Shown piece by piece: positions 20,405-30,770 of a DNA stretch of 64,000 nt. Made by a program: the position numbers and the translations under genes. The DNA comes from Takakia lepidozioides. Lineage: Eukaryota > Streptophyta > Takakiopsida > Takakiales > Takakiaceae. The DNA lies in NCBI GenBank assembly GCA_030704615.1, contig CM060733.1, positions 14,508,001 to 14,572,000 on the forward strand, in the 5' to 3' direction. A model generated the notes under the pieces. That model was not told where the DNA came from and ran no database searches. It was given only the letters and a program-made list of their open reading frames with translations. Position 1 is the stretch's first letter. Each line of letters opens with the position of its first letter.

Positions 20405-21883
20405 TTACAGATCATTCCAAGATCCAAAGTCTCGTTTGTGTATTGGGGAGAACTCGTCAGTGATACGACGAGTCTTGTATGACTCCTGGCTGGCGATGTT
20501 GATGGTGGTACTGGAATTAGCACCCGAACCCCCAGTTGAGGACCGATTCGTTGCTCTTGAATTCTCAGAGGTGTTGGTAGAGTAATGTCCCCTGCCAGAG
20601 CGTCCTCCTCTTTGGTAGAGACCTCTTCCACGACCAGGGGTACCTCTTCCCCGGGCAGTGCTGCTCTTGCCTTGTTGAGGAGGCATCTGCCCCTCCATAC
20701 GCTGCCGTTTGTAGCTATTGAATTGTGGCCTGGGAAGGCTGTCTGAAAAAGACCCAGGTTTCACGAGTTTCTCAATGTATCTGGCCCCCTTGGATTCTCC
20801 TAACTTCGCAAGCAGCTTGGCTTGTGGGTCATTTGAGAATTCACAGGCTGCTTCCATTATGAACCCTCGGGTCATCTGGAAAGTAATTTGTGCCAGTACA
20901 GCAGATCTGGCAGCCCGCATGATCCATACCAGAAAATTGTAATACTTGGTTTGCACCGAAGGATAGGTATCATCAGGGAAGAACACAATCAGATTGTTCA
21001 GCATATACCAAACCATATGGTCAAACCAAGCAACACTCCCAATGCAAGAAGAAGGTGCCCCTCCTTGTCCACAGTTGCATCTTATGTAGGGACGATGCCA
21101 ATTGAAGAGTTGACTCTTATGGTTCTTGGATCTGGCTGATCCAGTCGGCAAATCATTTTTGGTCCTCAAGGTAAGGTTCTCACCTTTGTCACAGAGCTTG
21201 TAGTAGAAGGTCCTTAGTGGCCACGCCACGGCAATAGGTTCCTTTTTTATTCTCTGAAGACCCTCCTTAGCATCCTGTGCACATCTACTGCGTTCAGCAG
21301 GAGTTATGTTGCCCCATTTGACCCACATTTCAATGGAAATGGGTGCCAATAGGTTGATATTAGCATGTGGATGCCACATCATATGATCGTTATTGGCAAC
21401 CTCTAATTCAACTGCACGGGGAGGCAACCAAGGGACAAATTGCAGATTTCCAGGAGTGGCACCTGCTGCTCTTTCTTGTTCCACTTGTGAGAGTTCTACT
21501 TGTTCACAGAATTCTCTCACTGCCTCTTTTTCTTCATCCGGTAAAATCATGTGCCCAAGGATTGGGTGATTACTTACAGAAGGGATGAAGTCTTTTTCAG
21601 AGGTGTTTGCAGATTTCTGCGTGGAGACAGTCTGGTCATCTTCCGGGTTCGCCATTCTAAGAGCAGCCTCAATGGCTGATCCCTTCTTTTCCCATTGTAT
21701 CAGCTCCTCGGCATCATCTTCCAGTACCTCAATCATTTTAGTATTGAACTCCTGGAGCTTCTCCAGGTACCTGCCATTCTTATTTGCCATGATGCCAAGT
21801 GCAACCCAATTTTCCAAAGCCAAAGTCTCAAGTAGTAATACGGGATTTTCATCACCTGAATTTTCCAAGGCCTCAGTGTCCAT
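20405..21883 (-). CDS. Gag-like protein with RGG-rich C-terminus
   Basis: Intact 492-residue ORF upstream of the RT on the same strand. The N-terminal 120 residues are acidic with possible coiled-coil character. The middle part is rich in Trp, Pro and aromatic residues and has a small Cys cluster (IRCNCGQGGAPSSC). Residues near 405-435 form an Arg/Gly tract (RGRGTPGRGRGLYQRGGRSG) typical of RNA-binding tails, followed by a Ser/Thr/Asn-rich stretch. I know no family it belongs to. Position and composition suggest RNA binding and particle or RNP assembly. The frame is open upstream of the ATG for another 48 codons, to a stop at 22028-22030, so the start may lie further upstream or in a spliced exon. 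Confidence 0.65.
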   Translation of the reverse strand: MDTEALENSGDENPVLLLETLALENWVALGIMANKNGRYLEKLQEFNTKMIEVLEDDAEELIQWEKKGSAIEAALRMANPEDDQTVSTQKSANTSEKDFIPSVSNHPILGHMILPDEEKEAVREFCEQVELSQVEQERAAGATPGNLQFVPWLPPRAVELEVANNDHMMWHPHANINLLAPISIEMWVKWGNITPAERSRCAQDAKEGLQRIKKEPIAVAWPLRTFYYKLCDKGENLTLRTKNDLPTGSARSKNHKSQLFNWHRPYIRCNCGQGGAPSSCIGSVAWFDHMVWYMLNNLIVFFPDDTYPSVQTKYYNFLVWIMRAARSAVLAQITFQMTRGFIMEAACEFSNDPQAKLLAKLGESKGARYIEKLVKPGSFSDSLPRPQFNSYKRQRMEGQMPPQQGKSSTARGRGTPGRGRGLYQRGGRSGRGHYSTNTSENSRATNRSSTGGSGANSSTTINIASQESYKTRRITDEFSPIHKRDFGSWNDL

Positions 21884-22131
21884 CTTTTGTAATGTAGCAT
21901 GGAAGTCACTTGGTGTGACTTGTGCGAGGGTTGCTTGTACAGCAGGAATTGGAGGAGGTAGAGGGGACTGATACCCCAGAGCTACGAGGTCCTCATTCCA
22001 TCTAGGGTCTCCTTTGGTGACCTTCTGTCAAAGTCCCCCCGAAAAAACTTGTCAGTGCATCATAATGAGAAGGTGAAAAGGAGATGGGTAGATGATGTGT
22101 ACAAATACCACTAAGTACATTGGTCAAATAA

Positions 22132-24045
22132 AGAGAGAGAAGATATACATGTCATGTCAAGACATGGACAAGACCACTAAAGTCATTGTCATTGAAAGAC
22201 AAAGCAACCCTTTACAGGGCATCATCTAACAACCCCTTTTACCAACTCATTTGAACATCTTATAACTTTTCAGGGTATCTGAAAAAACAGGGTGGGAGGG
22301 CGGGATTCCTGGTCATTCATATCCTGAAAGCCCTATAAGTTGACATAAAGCATTCATTTTTTGTTGTTGACATGGGTCAAGCCTTACATAATCTAGTTCT
22401 TGAGCCATTCATCTTCCTAAAACAACATCCTGTGTAGGCGTGAAACTGATCTGTCAGTGCCAAGACACATGCAAGATTCATAAAGTAGAAGCGGGGCTAA
22501 GTTTTTATCAAGTATATGTAAGCCTGGATAATCATTCCAGGACTTCAAGATCAAAACTCTGCCATAGTATAAGGTAGGAAGCGCACAACATCTACCAGCA
22601 AGCAGTTCTTGAAAACCAAAATACTGATGGGGTCAGGTCTGAAGGTGCTTCAGTGCCAAGTCATAAGCCAGATTTCTAACAAAACAAAACATAGGGCTGA
22701 GTACCCTTAAGTAGATATGGGCCTGAAGTGGTATTCCAGGGCCTCATAACAAGCTCTGCTAGTTAAAGAAATGAACTCAGAAACCATTGTCCCCTATCAT
22801 GCAATGAAATAGTGGTGATATAAGAGCCTTGAAGAATGTTTGTTATCACAAGGTCTATCTTCTGATCCATCAGAGCCAGGCCATGGTGTTTCATTTCAGA
22901 GCTTAGTTTCCATGCTGCCAAAGCTATAGTCGCAGCCATGTACCTTTGTTAAAAACATCCAGAGCTTTCAACAGAGATTTTGTTTTCTATGAAGTCCCTT
23001 GTGTGTCTTAACTCCAAAATGTATAAAAGTGGTTATCAAGAACCAAAAACAGGGATAAGGAGTAAGAAGGTGATCCTCATTAGAGCAGACTTGAAGCCGA
23101 TTTGAGGCAGCAAGATGGCAGATTTGAAACAACAGTTGGTATCAGCAACTTCAGGCGGTAGCAGCAATCCCTTATGCATGAATCAGACTCTGCAAGCTTC
23201 AATAATTCAAGACAAGTGAAGACCCTCACCTGTGCCCGTCCCAAAAACCACCACATAGAGATGTGTGTTAGTGAGGATGCATCAGGTGAGTGGCAGGTTT
23301 TCACAGTTGCTATCCATGTCAGTGTTGAATTCCAAAGCATGTACAAATCGTAATCCAAGCAAGGGTACACTCAAAAGAAACCTTGAGCGTTTGCGGTATG
23401 CCCTGCGCCATGGCATCCAGTAGATGTCTCCAGCAGAACGCAATCAAAGTAGATAGAGATCAGCTCATACAGAAAGAGAGCAACATGTAATCTGTGGCTA
23501 AGTAGGGGTGGAGTACTTCCCAACGAGGAGTAAGAGCGCCGCTGCGAATTTAACAGAATCATAAATTTCTGAGCAGAGCGATCACTGCAATGTCGACTGC
23601 CAGAGAAGAATCTGTCTATCTGCCATTGCGCATCCCAAAAGCCAGCCATCACGAGTACCATGTAGCCGCAAGGGAGCAGGTTTACACGGCGCATCATCAA
23701 GGATCATAGAAGCACGAGTTCAGTGCTGTGAAATATGTCGGCCCGTTTAGGGCATATCTTCCCGATTTTTCATCCAGGGTGGATGAAAAATCACATTTTT
23801 AAGAGATGCACTTTGTTAATGGATGATATCCCATAAAAAGGTATCTTAGGGTTACGGTATAGGCTTAGGTTTAGTAACTGCCATCATTAATGATGGTACA
23901 GATTACTACCTCTTGGATTTTTAGAATAGGTCACCAGTATTCATGTATTTCATCCAGTTTAGATGAAAGAAGCAAATAGTAAATATCAGGGCCAAATGAA
24001 ATCCAAAAAGTTATAGAGGGAGAGGGAGAGATGGAGAGAGAGGGA
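22132..24045 (-). repeat. Long terminal direct repeat, upstream copy
   Basis: Partner of 15991-17903 (offset 6141-6142). On the sense strand it lies upstream of the Gag-like ORF and should contain the promoter. The 206-codon frame with internal TGA is repeated at 23080-23700 and the telomere-like stretch at about 23846-23874. Confidence 0.9.
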
Positions 24046-24222
24046 GGGATTATCGTTTACAAAGTTGGATCGGGGGTGCATCTTCCCATATCCTTGCTCC
24101 AAAAGAGAAATGAAATGAAATGAAATGAAATGGTGCTCCAAAAGAGAGAAAGAGAGAGGGGTGCCAACCAGAGTGCTTCTTCATTGTCCAAGTGAATAGA
24201 AATGTTACTGTGTTGGATGCAG

Positions 24223-24399
24223 GTGCATGAACCGCAATATTTGCAAATGGTTGAAGTGATTATGGAGGTAGCGAGAGCGGAATCAGCAGTGCCCAGATTC
24301 GGAATGATTTCAGACTTGAAATCACTCGAAGAATTCACACAAGATCCGCAGGCAGAGGGGCTTCAATCCAATGACTCCCGCATTGGTTCCTGTTGCCTT
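24223..24399 (+). CDS. Probable exon of a LON-domain gene (start of LON domain)
   Basis: After an acceptor GGATGCAG the frame reads HEPQYLQMVE and, later, PRFGM. This is the usual opening of a LON substrate-binding domain (F-E-P-R-Y-x-x-M, then R-F-G-hydrophobic). A donor-like CTT-GTATGT ends the exon at 24399. LON domains bind substrate proteins and occur with protease, RING or CRBN-like partners. Which of these applies cannot be told from the fragment. It lies only 180 bases from the right repeat of the 8-kb element, so upstream exons, if any, may have been cut off. Confidence 0.5.
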
Positions 24400-24852
24400 G
24401 TATGTTCCTCTATATATTCTCCTCTGCTAAACTTCCTTTCTCAGCTCCTTTCTCTAAGTTGGGTGCACAGTTGATAGCCGTAATGTATTTCATCCGTTTG
24501 GTGTCACGAGGTTTTTTCTATCCTTCGCAGTCAATTTTCCCCCATGTCATCCATTGAAGCCACATCTCACTGTGACAGATGCTCCTCGATCACTTATGTG
24601 ATGAAAGTCAAGGGATGCAAAGCCTACACATTGGCATAAGCTTTCTACTTACAGATACCTGGGCAGGTTGTCTGTACATTATTTCACACAATGAGGGGTT
24701 TCTTTCCCCGGCATCACAGCTTAGGTCCATGTGCCCTAACAAGGGGCAAATGGTTTTCCATTCAACTGCATATCTGCTGACATTGAGAAACAACCTTGAC
24801 AGCTTGAGTGTATGGCAATGCACACAGGTGGAGAGCATTACTGATACTGTAG

Positions 24853-25127
24853 GTGGTGGTCTTTTGGTAAACTACAATTGCGCTGGCCGGTTTATTTTGT
24901 GTGATGTAAAGCGCACTGTCCCCTTCCATGTGGCCCAGGTGGTCTGGGTTACAGATTATCCACCTGACATGCCAGGCAGCAGTAGTGGGGCCTCCAGAGA
25001 CAGGCTAGAACGGGAGGTGTGGCAAGCCCTTAATGCTATCGAGCTTGAATCTGCTGGCAAGCAGTCAGAGGTTCCAAGCCTTAGATCATTATCAGAGGAG
25101 TGGTTGCCGGCAGCAGTCAGGCAATGA
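24853..25127 (+). CDS. Probable second exon of the LON-domain gene
   Basis: After a TGTAG acceptor the frame reads GGLLVNYNCAGRFILCDVKR and then FHVAQVVWVTD. This matches the middle of a LON domain (G-R-F-x-L, then Y/F-x-x-A-x-V-x-W-x-x-D). It is followed by LEREVWQALNAIE, like the helical segment after the strand bundle. The frame ends in a TGA at 25125-25127. A donor nearby (CTGCAG-GTGGGC at about 25132) lies beyond that stop, so either the splice site differs or the gene is broken. The frame upstream of 24853 (24579-24852) is probably intron. Confidence 0.5.
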
Positions 25128-25861
25128 CTGCAGGTGGGCAACATCCCTCTCTCTCTCTCTCTCTCTCTCTCACCTCTTCCTTCGGATTTGTTATTTTTCA
25201 TTCTCTCACTTCTTTTGCTGTGTTTGTTATGTTTGTTGTCCCATAAGCTCATTGGGCTTCCTGAGGACGCTATAGAGTTCTCTCTTTCTGACAATCTTCC
25301 TTTTCCACGAATGTGTGACTCTCTGTCCAACCACACCCATGCATGAGGCCCCTGTTTTCAGATAGAATGCAACATAAGCAGTTATACACCATGTTCTCCA
25401 GTAAAATGTAAAATCCATCTTTACATTAACACCAAATCAACTATGTAGCTGAAATGGCACTGTCAAGCTGATTTTTGTGCTTTGGTAGGTCGAATTTCAA
25501 AGCCTTCTTCGATTGGGAACGTCTTAACCCTCATTGCCTTCACAAGGGTCATTTCTCACGGGGAGCGTCCTCAAGGGGACTAAAATACAAAATCAAACCT
25601 GCTGGATTTTCTTTTTGATACTTCTTAACAGGCTGCAAGTCTCTGTTCGTTCTTTGTTATTGTTCTACTGTGTCCCATGGATCCTCAGGCCTCCTGTAGA
25701 AAATGACCAGAAATTTATTATAACTTGCAGTAGGGGAAGTGGATCATTATCAGACGAATTTACCATGCTAGAGAGACAATCAATCAAAGTCTCTGTCTAG
25801 AGACTACATTTAACACCATCTCAGTTGGGATACCTCTCCACAATGAAACCAAATTAAAAGA

Positions 25862-25912
25862 AAGGTGAAGTGGCTCTTAGTTACGCCAGTTACGGCTGGA
25901 ATCTTCTCTCTT
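25862..25912. repeat. Short dispersed repeat, copy 2 (partner at 1693)
   Basis: Nearly the same about 45 bases as at 1693-1740. Here it sits in a presumed intron, so it is a mobile or dispersed sequence rather than part of one gene. Confidence 0.5.
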
Positions 25913-25921
25913 AAATGGGAA

Positions 25922-26111
25922 ACTGACAAATGATGGATTTGCTGGCAAAGATATTGTGACATGGAGGCGAAGCAGTCTAAGTGGTAGTCGCTGTGAGTCA
26001 TTGACATCAGTGCGATCTAGTGATGAGGAACGAAATCCATATTGGTGTGCCAGGGAGAAGCTAGTAAAACCACTCCGGCAAGAGGCTTTTTCTTTTGCAG
26101 CAGCCAGTATT
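25922..26111 (+). CDS. Possible third exon of the LON-domain gene
   Basis: An open frame reads GKDIVTWRRSS..., DEERNPYWCAREKL and RQEAFSFAAAS, then meets a donor ATT-GTGAGC at 26111. The FSFAAAS segment resembles the R-x-x-FSFA-x-A helix of LON domains. The acceptor is not certain. It follows the first two exons in the right order and strand. Splicing is inferred, not shown. Confidence 0.4.
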
Positions 26112-28460
26112 GTGAGCTCTTTCTCCCCTCTCCCTCTGCCCCCCAACCCCCCGCTTCTTTTGCTCTTCTGCTTCTCTCTTTGCGTGGGCATGAGGCCAAC
26201 TGGCCAGATGGCTCACAGGCCTAGCATCTGAGTAGGTATATACTTCATTTGTTGACATACATATCGTTTCTTGGTATGCACTTTGAATGGAAATTAGTAG
26301 CAGATTCGCTTTGACTAGCTTGTTGTGGTTCTGTGCTTGCATATTGCAGTCCAAATCTCATTTGTATCAGAGTGTGTGACAGGTTGAAGCAGGTGCCCAA
26401 CACGTGACACATCAACTCGTCTGTCTTGGGTAGGCTTCTTGCAAAGTCACTGCATCCATTCCTGCTGCTTTTCCTTGTAAGGTGATATGAAGCGGTCAAC
26501 TACTGTTGGTGTGCATCTCTTTCTCTTGGGTTTTCAGGGATCCTGTGCCCATCGAAAGTACAGATTTTGTTTATTTTCTTTCTTTCTTCATTTAAATTCA
26601 GGTTGGGAGTAAGGGCCAAGATTTCTCCATTTGTATATACTACTCACTATATGTAACCAGCAGTGCAATCATGACTAAGTGTATCTCATCTGTAATAGGG
26701 TAGAGATTTGCAGTAAGGGGGCTTTGATTGACACGATCATTTTTAGTGACATCAACACTTGCCCGAAGTAGATTTCAATTGACGTAACGACATTATCTTC
26801 CGCTGCGCTTGAAAGATATGGCACTTTGAGCAGAGTAGCATAGCCTGGTCGGTTGAATGGTTCGTTTGGGAGAGTTTATATCTTTTCGGGAATATGCCCT
26901 CATGGTATGTCCTCCAACATTCACAGAAGTGCAAGACTCTCCCTTTCTCCCCCTCTCTTATGCACTAAAACTGGGTAGGGCTAAACCGGGAAGGCTGATA
27001 CCTTCTTATGGGGATTCAATAATCTAGGGTTCTCTTCTTCTCTGTTGCAATAGAACTTAATTGCAGTAGCCAATTAAATTCTGGTTATGGAGGCAGGTGT
27101 TGGATGCTGTAGGGCCACATTTGGCCAGGCTACAAGCTCAGAACTCCCTCTTGGAGGCCATGGGAAGCACGCAATGAGGCAAGCTGAGCACCATTGACGT
27201 GCCAAATCTGCAGCAAGGTGAAAACATCCCATATGTTCCTTTGACGCACACCATCCACATATGCACAACCTTGAACTTATCTGAGTGCTATGTGGAAGGT
27301 GACCAGTGACAACGTTGCTATGGGTCATCTTTTTAGTCACAACCAGCGGCATCAACAATGTCTACTTGGGTGTTACTTTCTTATCCTTGATCTTGTGCAT
27401 AAATGATAGCAAACATATAATGTGGTAATGTAATGCAGCCAAATGTACATAAGTTCAACCTTCAAAACTACAAAGAGTTGGTGGAAAAATTGAAAGTTTA
27501 TTGAGACAAAGATCAAAGTTGATTAAAGATCTGGAAACATGTACTTAGTTTGTACAAACAATTGTGAACCCCTGTCATGACTAGCTGTGGGGAGTGTTGA
27601 GGGCATTCCTTCCATGTATTTGGATTCCCTGCTTGAAACTTCTAATAGTTGTATGAATATCACTCAAAACCGACAAGACTGTCTAGCTTGGAACGGCCTT
27701 GACAGAGTTGTATCAATGACAATGAGTGTAGTATTTCATGATTGTTATCTGTTTTGGGAGGTTTCTGTTGATATATTACTCACTAAATCATGAATGTGTT
27801 TGCCGTGAATGCGTAGTTTGAGTGAAATTGTAGTCTCTGTTATTACTCTCTCTCTACTTCCATCAGGCCAAAAGAGAGAGTCAGCTGAAAGTTTGCTTGG
27901 CCATCCTCAAATGGGCCAAAATGCAGGGTGTGGTTAATGCATCCCTGCGCCGCATTGTCTGCTTCATTTATGGAAATCACACTGACAACCCAGTGAAGAA
28001 GCATGACTACCTATACCCATATGGCCATACCTATATCCGTACCTATATACCATACCATTCCCTTACCTGTATACCTACATACCTATACTTGACCCCTGGT
28101 AAGGGACCAACGCCATGTTTACGTTTCTTGGCCAAACACGTCTCCAGTTTACTAAGGGCCTTACCATTTTTAGGTCAAGTTTAGTATACTAAACTTTAGC
28201 TATACCAACACCATATCTCTGCCTTCACAAATTATTTGGAAAAGATTATAATGCTTTTGCAGTGCCACAAAACTTCTTCCAAATTCTCCGAATTTGTGAA
28301 CACGAACGAAGAGGAAAAGTTTTACACCCCACAGATTTTTTTCTTTATTACATAAGGTATTTGGAAGTAGGTGCCTATCACAGTTAATCACAGGTAGCAT
28401 GCTATAATCTATCCTGAAATTTTGTAGGGCAAATAGTCTGAGAGGATCTATAACAACTGG
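26112..28460. other. No gene assigned; CCTATA-type low-complexity DNA
   Basis: Frames such as 27897-28184 are open but show no domain. 28003-28095 is simple-sequence DNA made of variants of ACCTATA/TACCTAT. I see no further convincing LON exon. Confidence 0.4.
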
Positions 28461-28486
28461 AAATAATAATAATAATAATAATAAAA
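28461..28486. repeat. (AAT)n microsatellite
   Basis: About eight AAT units in a row. Confidence 0.9.
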
Positions 28487-28879
28487 CCCAAACCAAAAAA
28501 ACAACTGACACACACAGGACCGATTAAGCACCGAGGCACATTCATCCAAGGTGCATTCATCCTGATCGATATCTTTACGAACGATCAGGATCAAAGCACC
28601 TTTCAATTTTGTGAGGTTTATAGACACGTCATCTGAGTGACATCTAGCATTCGCCATCTGGAATACTGAACTATAATTAGCCGTGATAGAGAAGGAGGGC
28701 TTAGCTCTTGTCTTCGTCTCTTAATTCTCGCCCTCGCTGTATTCTACTCATGAGATAGGGGCCATCGTCATGACGCGCAAGAGCTCTTGCATTGCATTGG
28801 CTTGCGCCCGGTGTGTTTTTCGCGCAAACTACTACTAATGTTGTGTGCTACAGGGCTTTGTGAGGCAATTATACAAGCG

Positions 28880-29370
28880 TGCAGCATGGCCGAATACTAT
28901 GAGTCAGCCACGTTTGTGACTAATCCTCGTTTTGATGTTTATGTTCCTGATGAAGGTGAATATGAATCCTACACAGATACAGATTGGACGCAGTTTGGTC
29001 TTGATCTCATGACATCATGATGGTGAAGTGGGGCCAATGGAGTCCTTTTTTGTGACTACTCTTGTTTCTGATGATGTTTTTACTTCTAATGTCTCTAATG
29101 TTTGTGATGGGGGTGAGAATGAATCCTACAGTGAGAAAGATTGGACACAATTTCTCGATCTCGATGAAACACATTAATGTGATGAAGGTGACAATTTGAA
29201 ATGGGGCCAATCGAGTCCACTTTTTTTACTACTATTTTTTGTAATCTTCCTATTTCTGATCATGATGAGGATGAATCCTACAACGAGACATATTGGATGG
29301 AGTGTCTCGAATATATACTTACACATCATGATGAAGGTGAAATGGGGCCAATCGATCTTGTTTGTAATTC
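28880..29370 (+). pseudogene. Degenerate protein-coding tandem repeat
   Basis: Three units of about 150-160 bp each encode, in drifting frames, GE-ESY-(2-4)-DWTQF-like peptides followed by DGEV/GEMGP and a Ser/Phe-rich stretch. The first unit is in a 77-codon frame ending at 29020. Stops and frameshifts separate the others. The conserved ESY..DW pattern argues for former coding sequence, but I do not recognise the protein. Confidence 0.35.
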
Positions 29371-29469
29371 TCTTGCTATAAAGTCTTTTCAAAACACATT
29401 GTGTTATTGTTACATGTTATGTGTAGTTTTTCAATGTATGGTTTTCAGATTCCAAGCATAGACTTTGTG

Positions 29470-30370
29470 TAATCTATGTGTTATGCAAAGATGTAGAACA
29501 TTTTCGGAACCAAGAACTTCAGCATTTCCTGAACATCAATATTAAATCATGTCATTTGTGGACTTCTTTTGTAGCCAGTAATTTTCAATTGGGCCCTACT
29601 TTTCACATCTTCTACCCGTGGTAAGAGGCCCTCTGTAGCTATGGTGTCCGCGGATATAGGGCCCCTACTTTGAAGGTCAGTCTGGGAACGTGAGCAGTTT
29701 TTTGCTCACGGAATTTTTTGCTCACGTGAGCTGTTCACGGTCTAGCATTTCCCACTTTAGAGCCGGTAGGATATGCAATTAAGATACAGATTTGATGCGA
29801 TATTCGGTGTGTGCTTTGGTGTTGATTGAAGAAAAGCTTCAAAAATAAGCCCCAGCAGTAGTAAAGCATGACTATGATTGGAAGATATGATGCAAGTTTG
29901 CATTCATGACTAGGTAGGGCTAGGCATTGAGGATCATCATGGCTTGCAAAGATAAATATCTATACCTTGTCATTGAGTTATGTGCATTTCTGAGTAGTGG
30001 AATTTGTGATCTTCAAGCTATAACTCAAGTGTCATTACTTTCTTAAGCAAGTGTTGCAATAGTGATCAATCTTTTCTTTGCTTCTGATCATCTTGCTTCT
30101 ATCAACTTGTTGGTCAAAGTTAGATCTATGAAAATGGACCATCATATGAAACCACCAAGTAATTTCAAACACAAATATTTTTTTTCCATGATTATCTCAT
30201 TCACCGAGGTCGAATGCATCCCACAATAGTTCAGCTTGTGCAGGTATATCGCACAATGGGTATCAAACTTTTTCACGCAATGAACCCTTTGAGATGGTAG
30301 AACATCTAATCAATTCAAGCACTCACTCATATTGTTGGTAAATCTAGCTTTGATCTCTTGAATTTGTCCA
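29470..30370. other. No gene seen
   Basis: AT-rich DNA without a supported ORF. A small palindrome-like run around TTTTTTGCTCACG/CGTGAGC lies near 29698-29732. Confidence 0.4.
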
Positions 30371-30372
30371 CA

Positions 30373-30770
30373 GATGAGGCCTCTCCTAGCACTAACAAGC
30401 GCCGGAAATAAGCCCAATATGACCTAAATAGAAAATTCAAAGATGTATGGGTTGTTAAGTTTACATGGGCAGAAAATGTTGTTGGGAAGATGACATGATT
30501 CATGTTGTAAAGCGCTAGGTGTGCTCCAAAATTGATGGGAAAGACAAAATCTTTGTGCTTGAGTTAGACTCCTTAATCAAGCATGTTAGTAAAAGGAAGA
30601 CAACAGTTGTCATGCCTAGAATACCTGTGGAGAAGTCTTATTACAACAAAGAGAGCCAACTTTGCAAGAATGAAGCCTTGTATGCAACTTACTTGAGGGA
30701 TTCAATGATTGAGATGCAAATTACTAGAGAGGTGGTCCAAGATAAGAGGAAGTTGGTCAATTCATCATAA
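30373..30770 (+). pseudogene. BED-type zinc-finger/hAT-derived protein fragment
   Basis: Across frames the sequence reads KFKDVWVVKFTWAENVVG, then VCSKIDGKDKIFVLELDSL-KH, and KNEALYA. This pattern (F-x-D-V-W near a W-A-E, then V-C-x-x-x-x-G-K-D-K and L-D-S-L-x-K-H) belongs to a common plant family of BED-like fingers related to hAT transposases. Internal stops (30408, near 30494 and 30509) show that it is not functional. Confidence 0.5.

Larger units (their letters stand above)
15991..24045 (-). mobile_element. Retroelement with 1.9-kb direct terminal repeats, Gag-like ORF and PLE-like RT
   Basis: Seen: two direct repeats (15991-17903 and 22132-24045) of about 1.91 kb that differ by one single-base indel (near 22920) and very few substitutions. 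They bracket two long intact minus-strand ORFs. Known: Penelope-like elements often carry pseudo-LTRs, and their RT is related to telomerase. Most have a GIY-YIG nuclease, but some groups lack it. Inference: this is a young element of PLE kinship with a retrovirus-like layout. No integrase, protease, RNase H, tyrosine recombinase or GIY-YIG domain is visible between or inside the repeats. Both outer ends are CT-rich on the sense strand (GA-rich on plus), so exact borders and a target duplication cannot be fixed. Confidence 0.75.
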
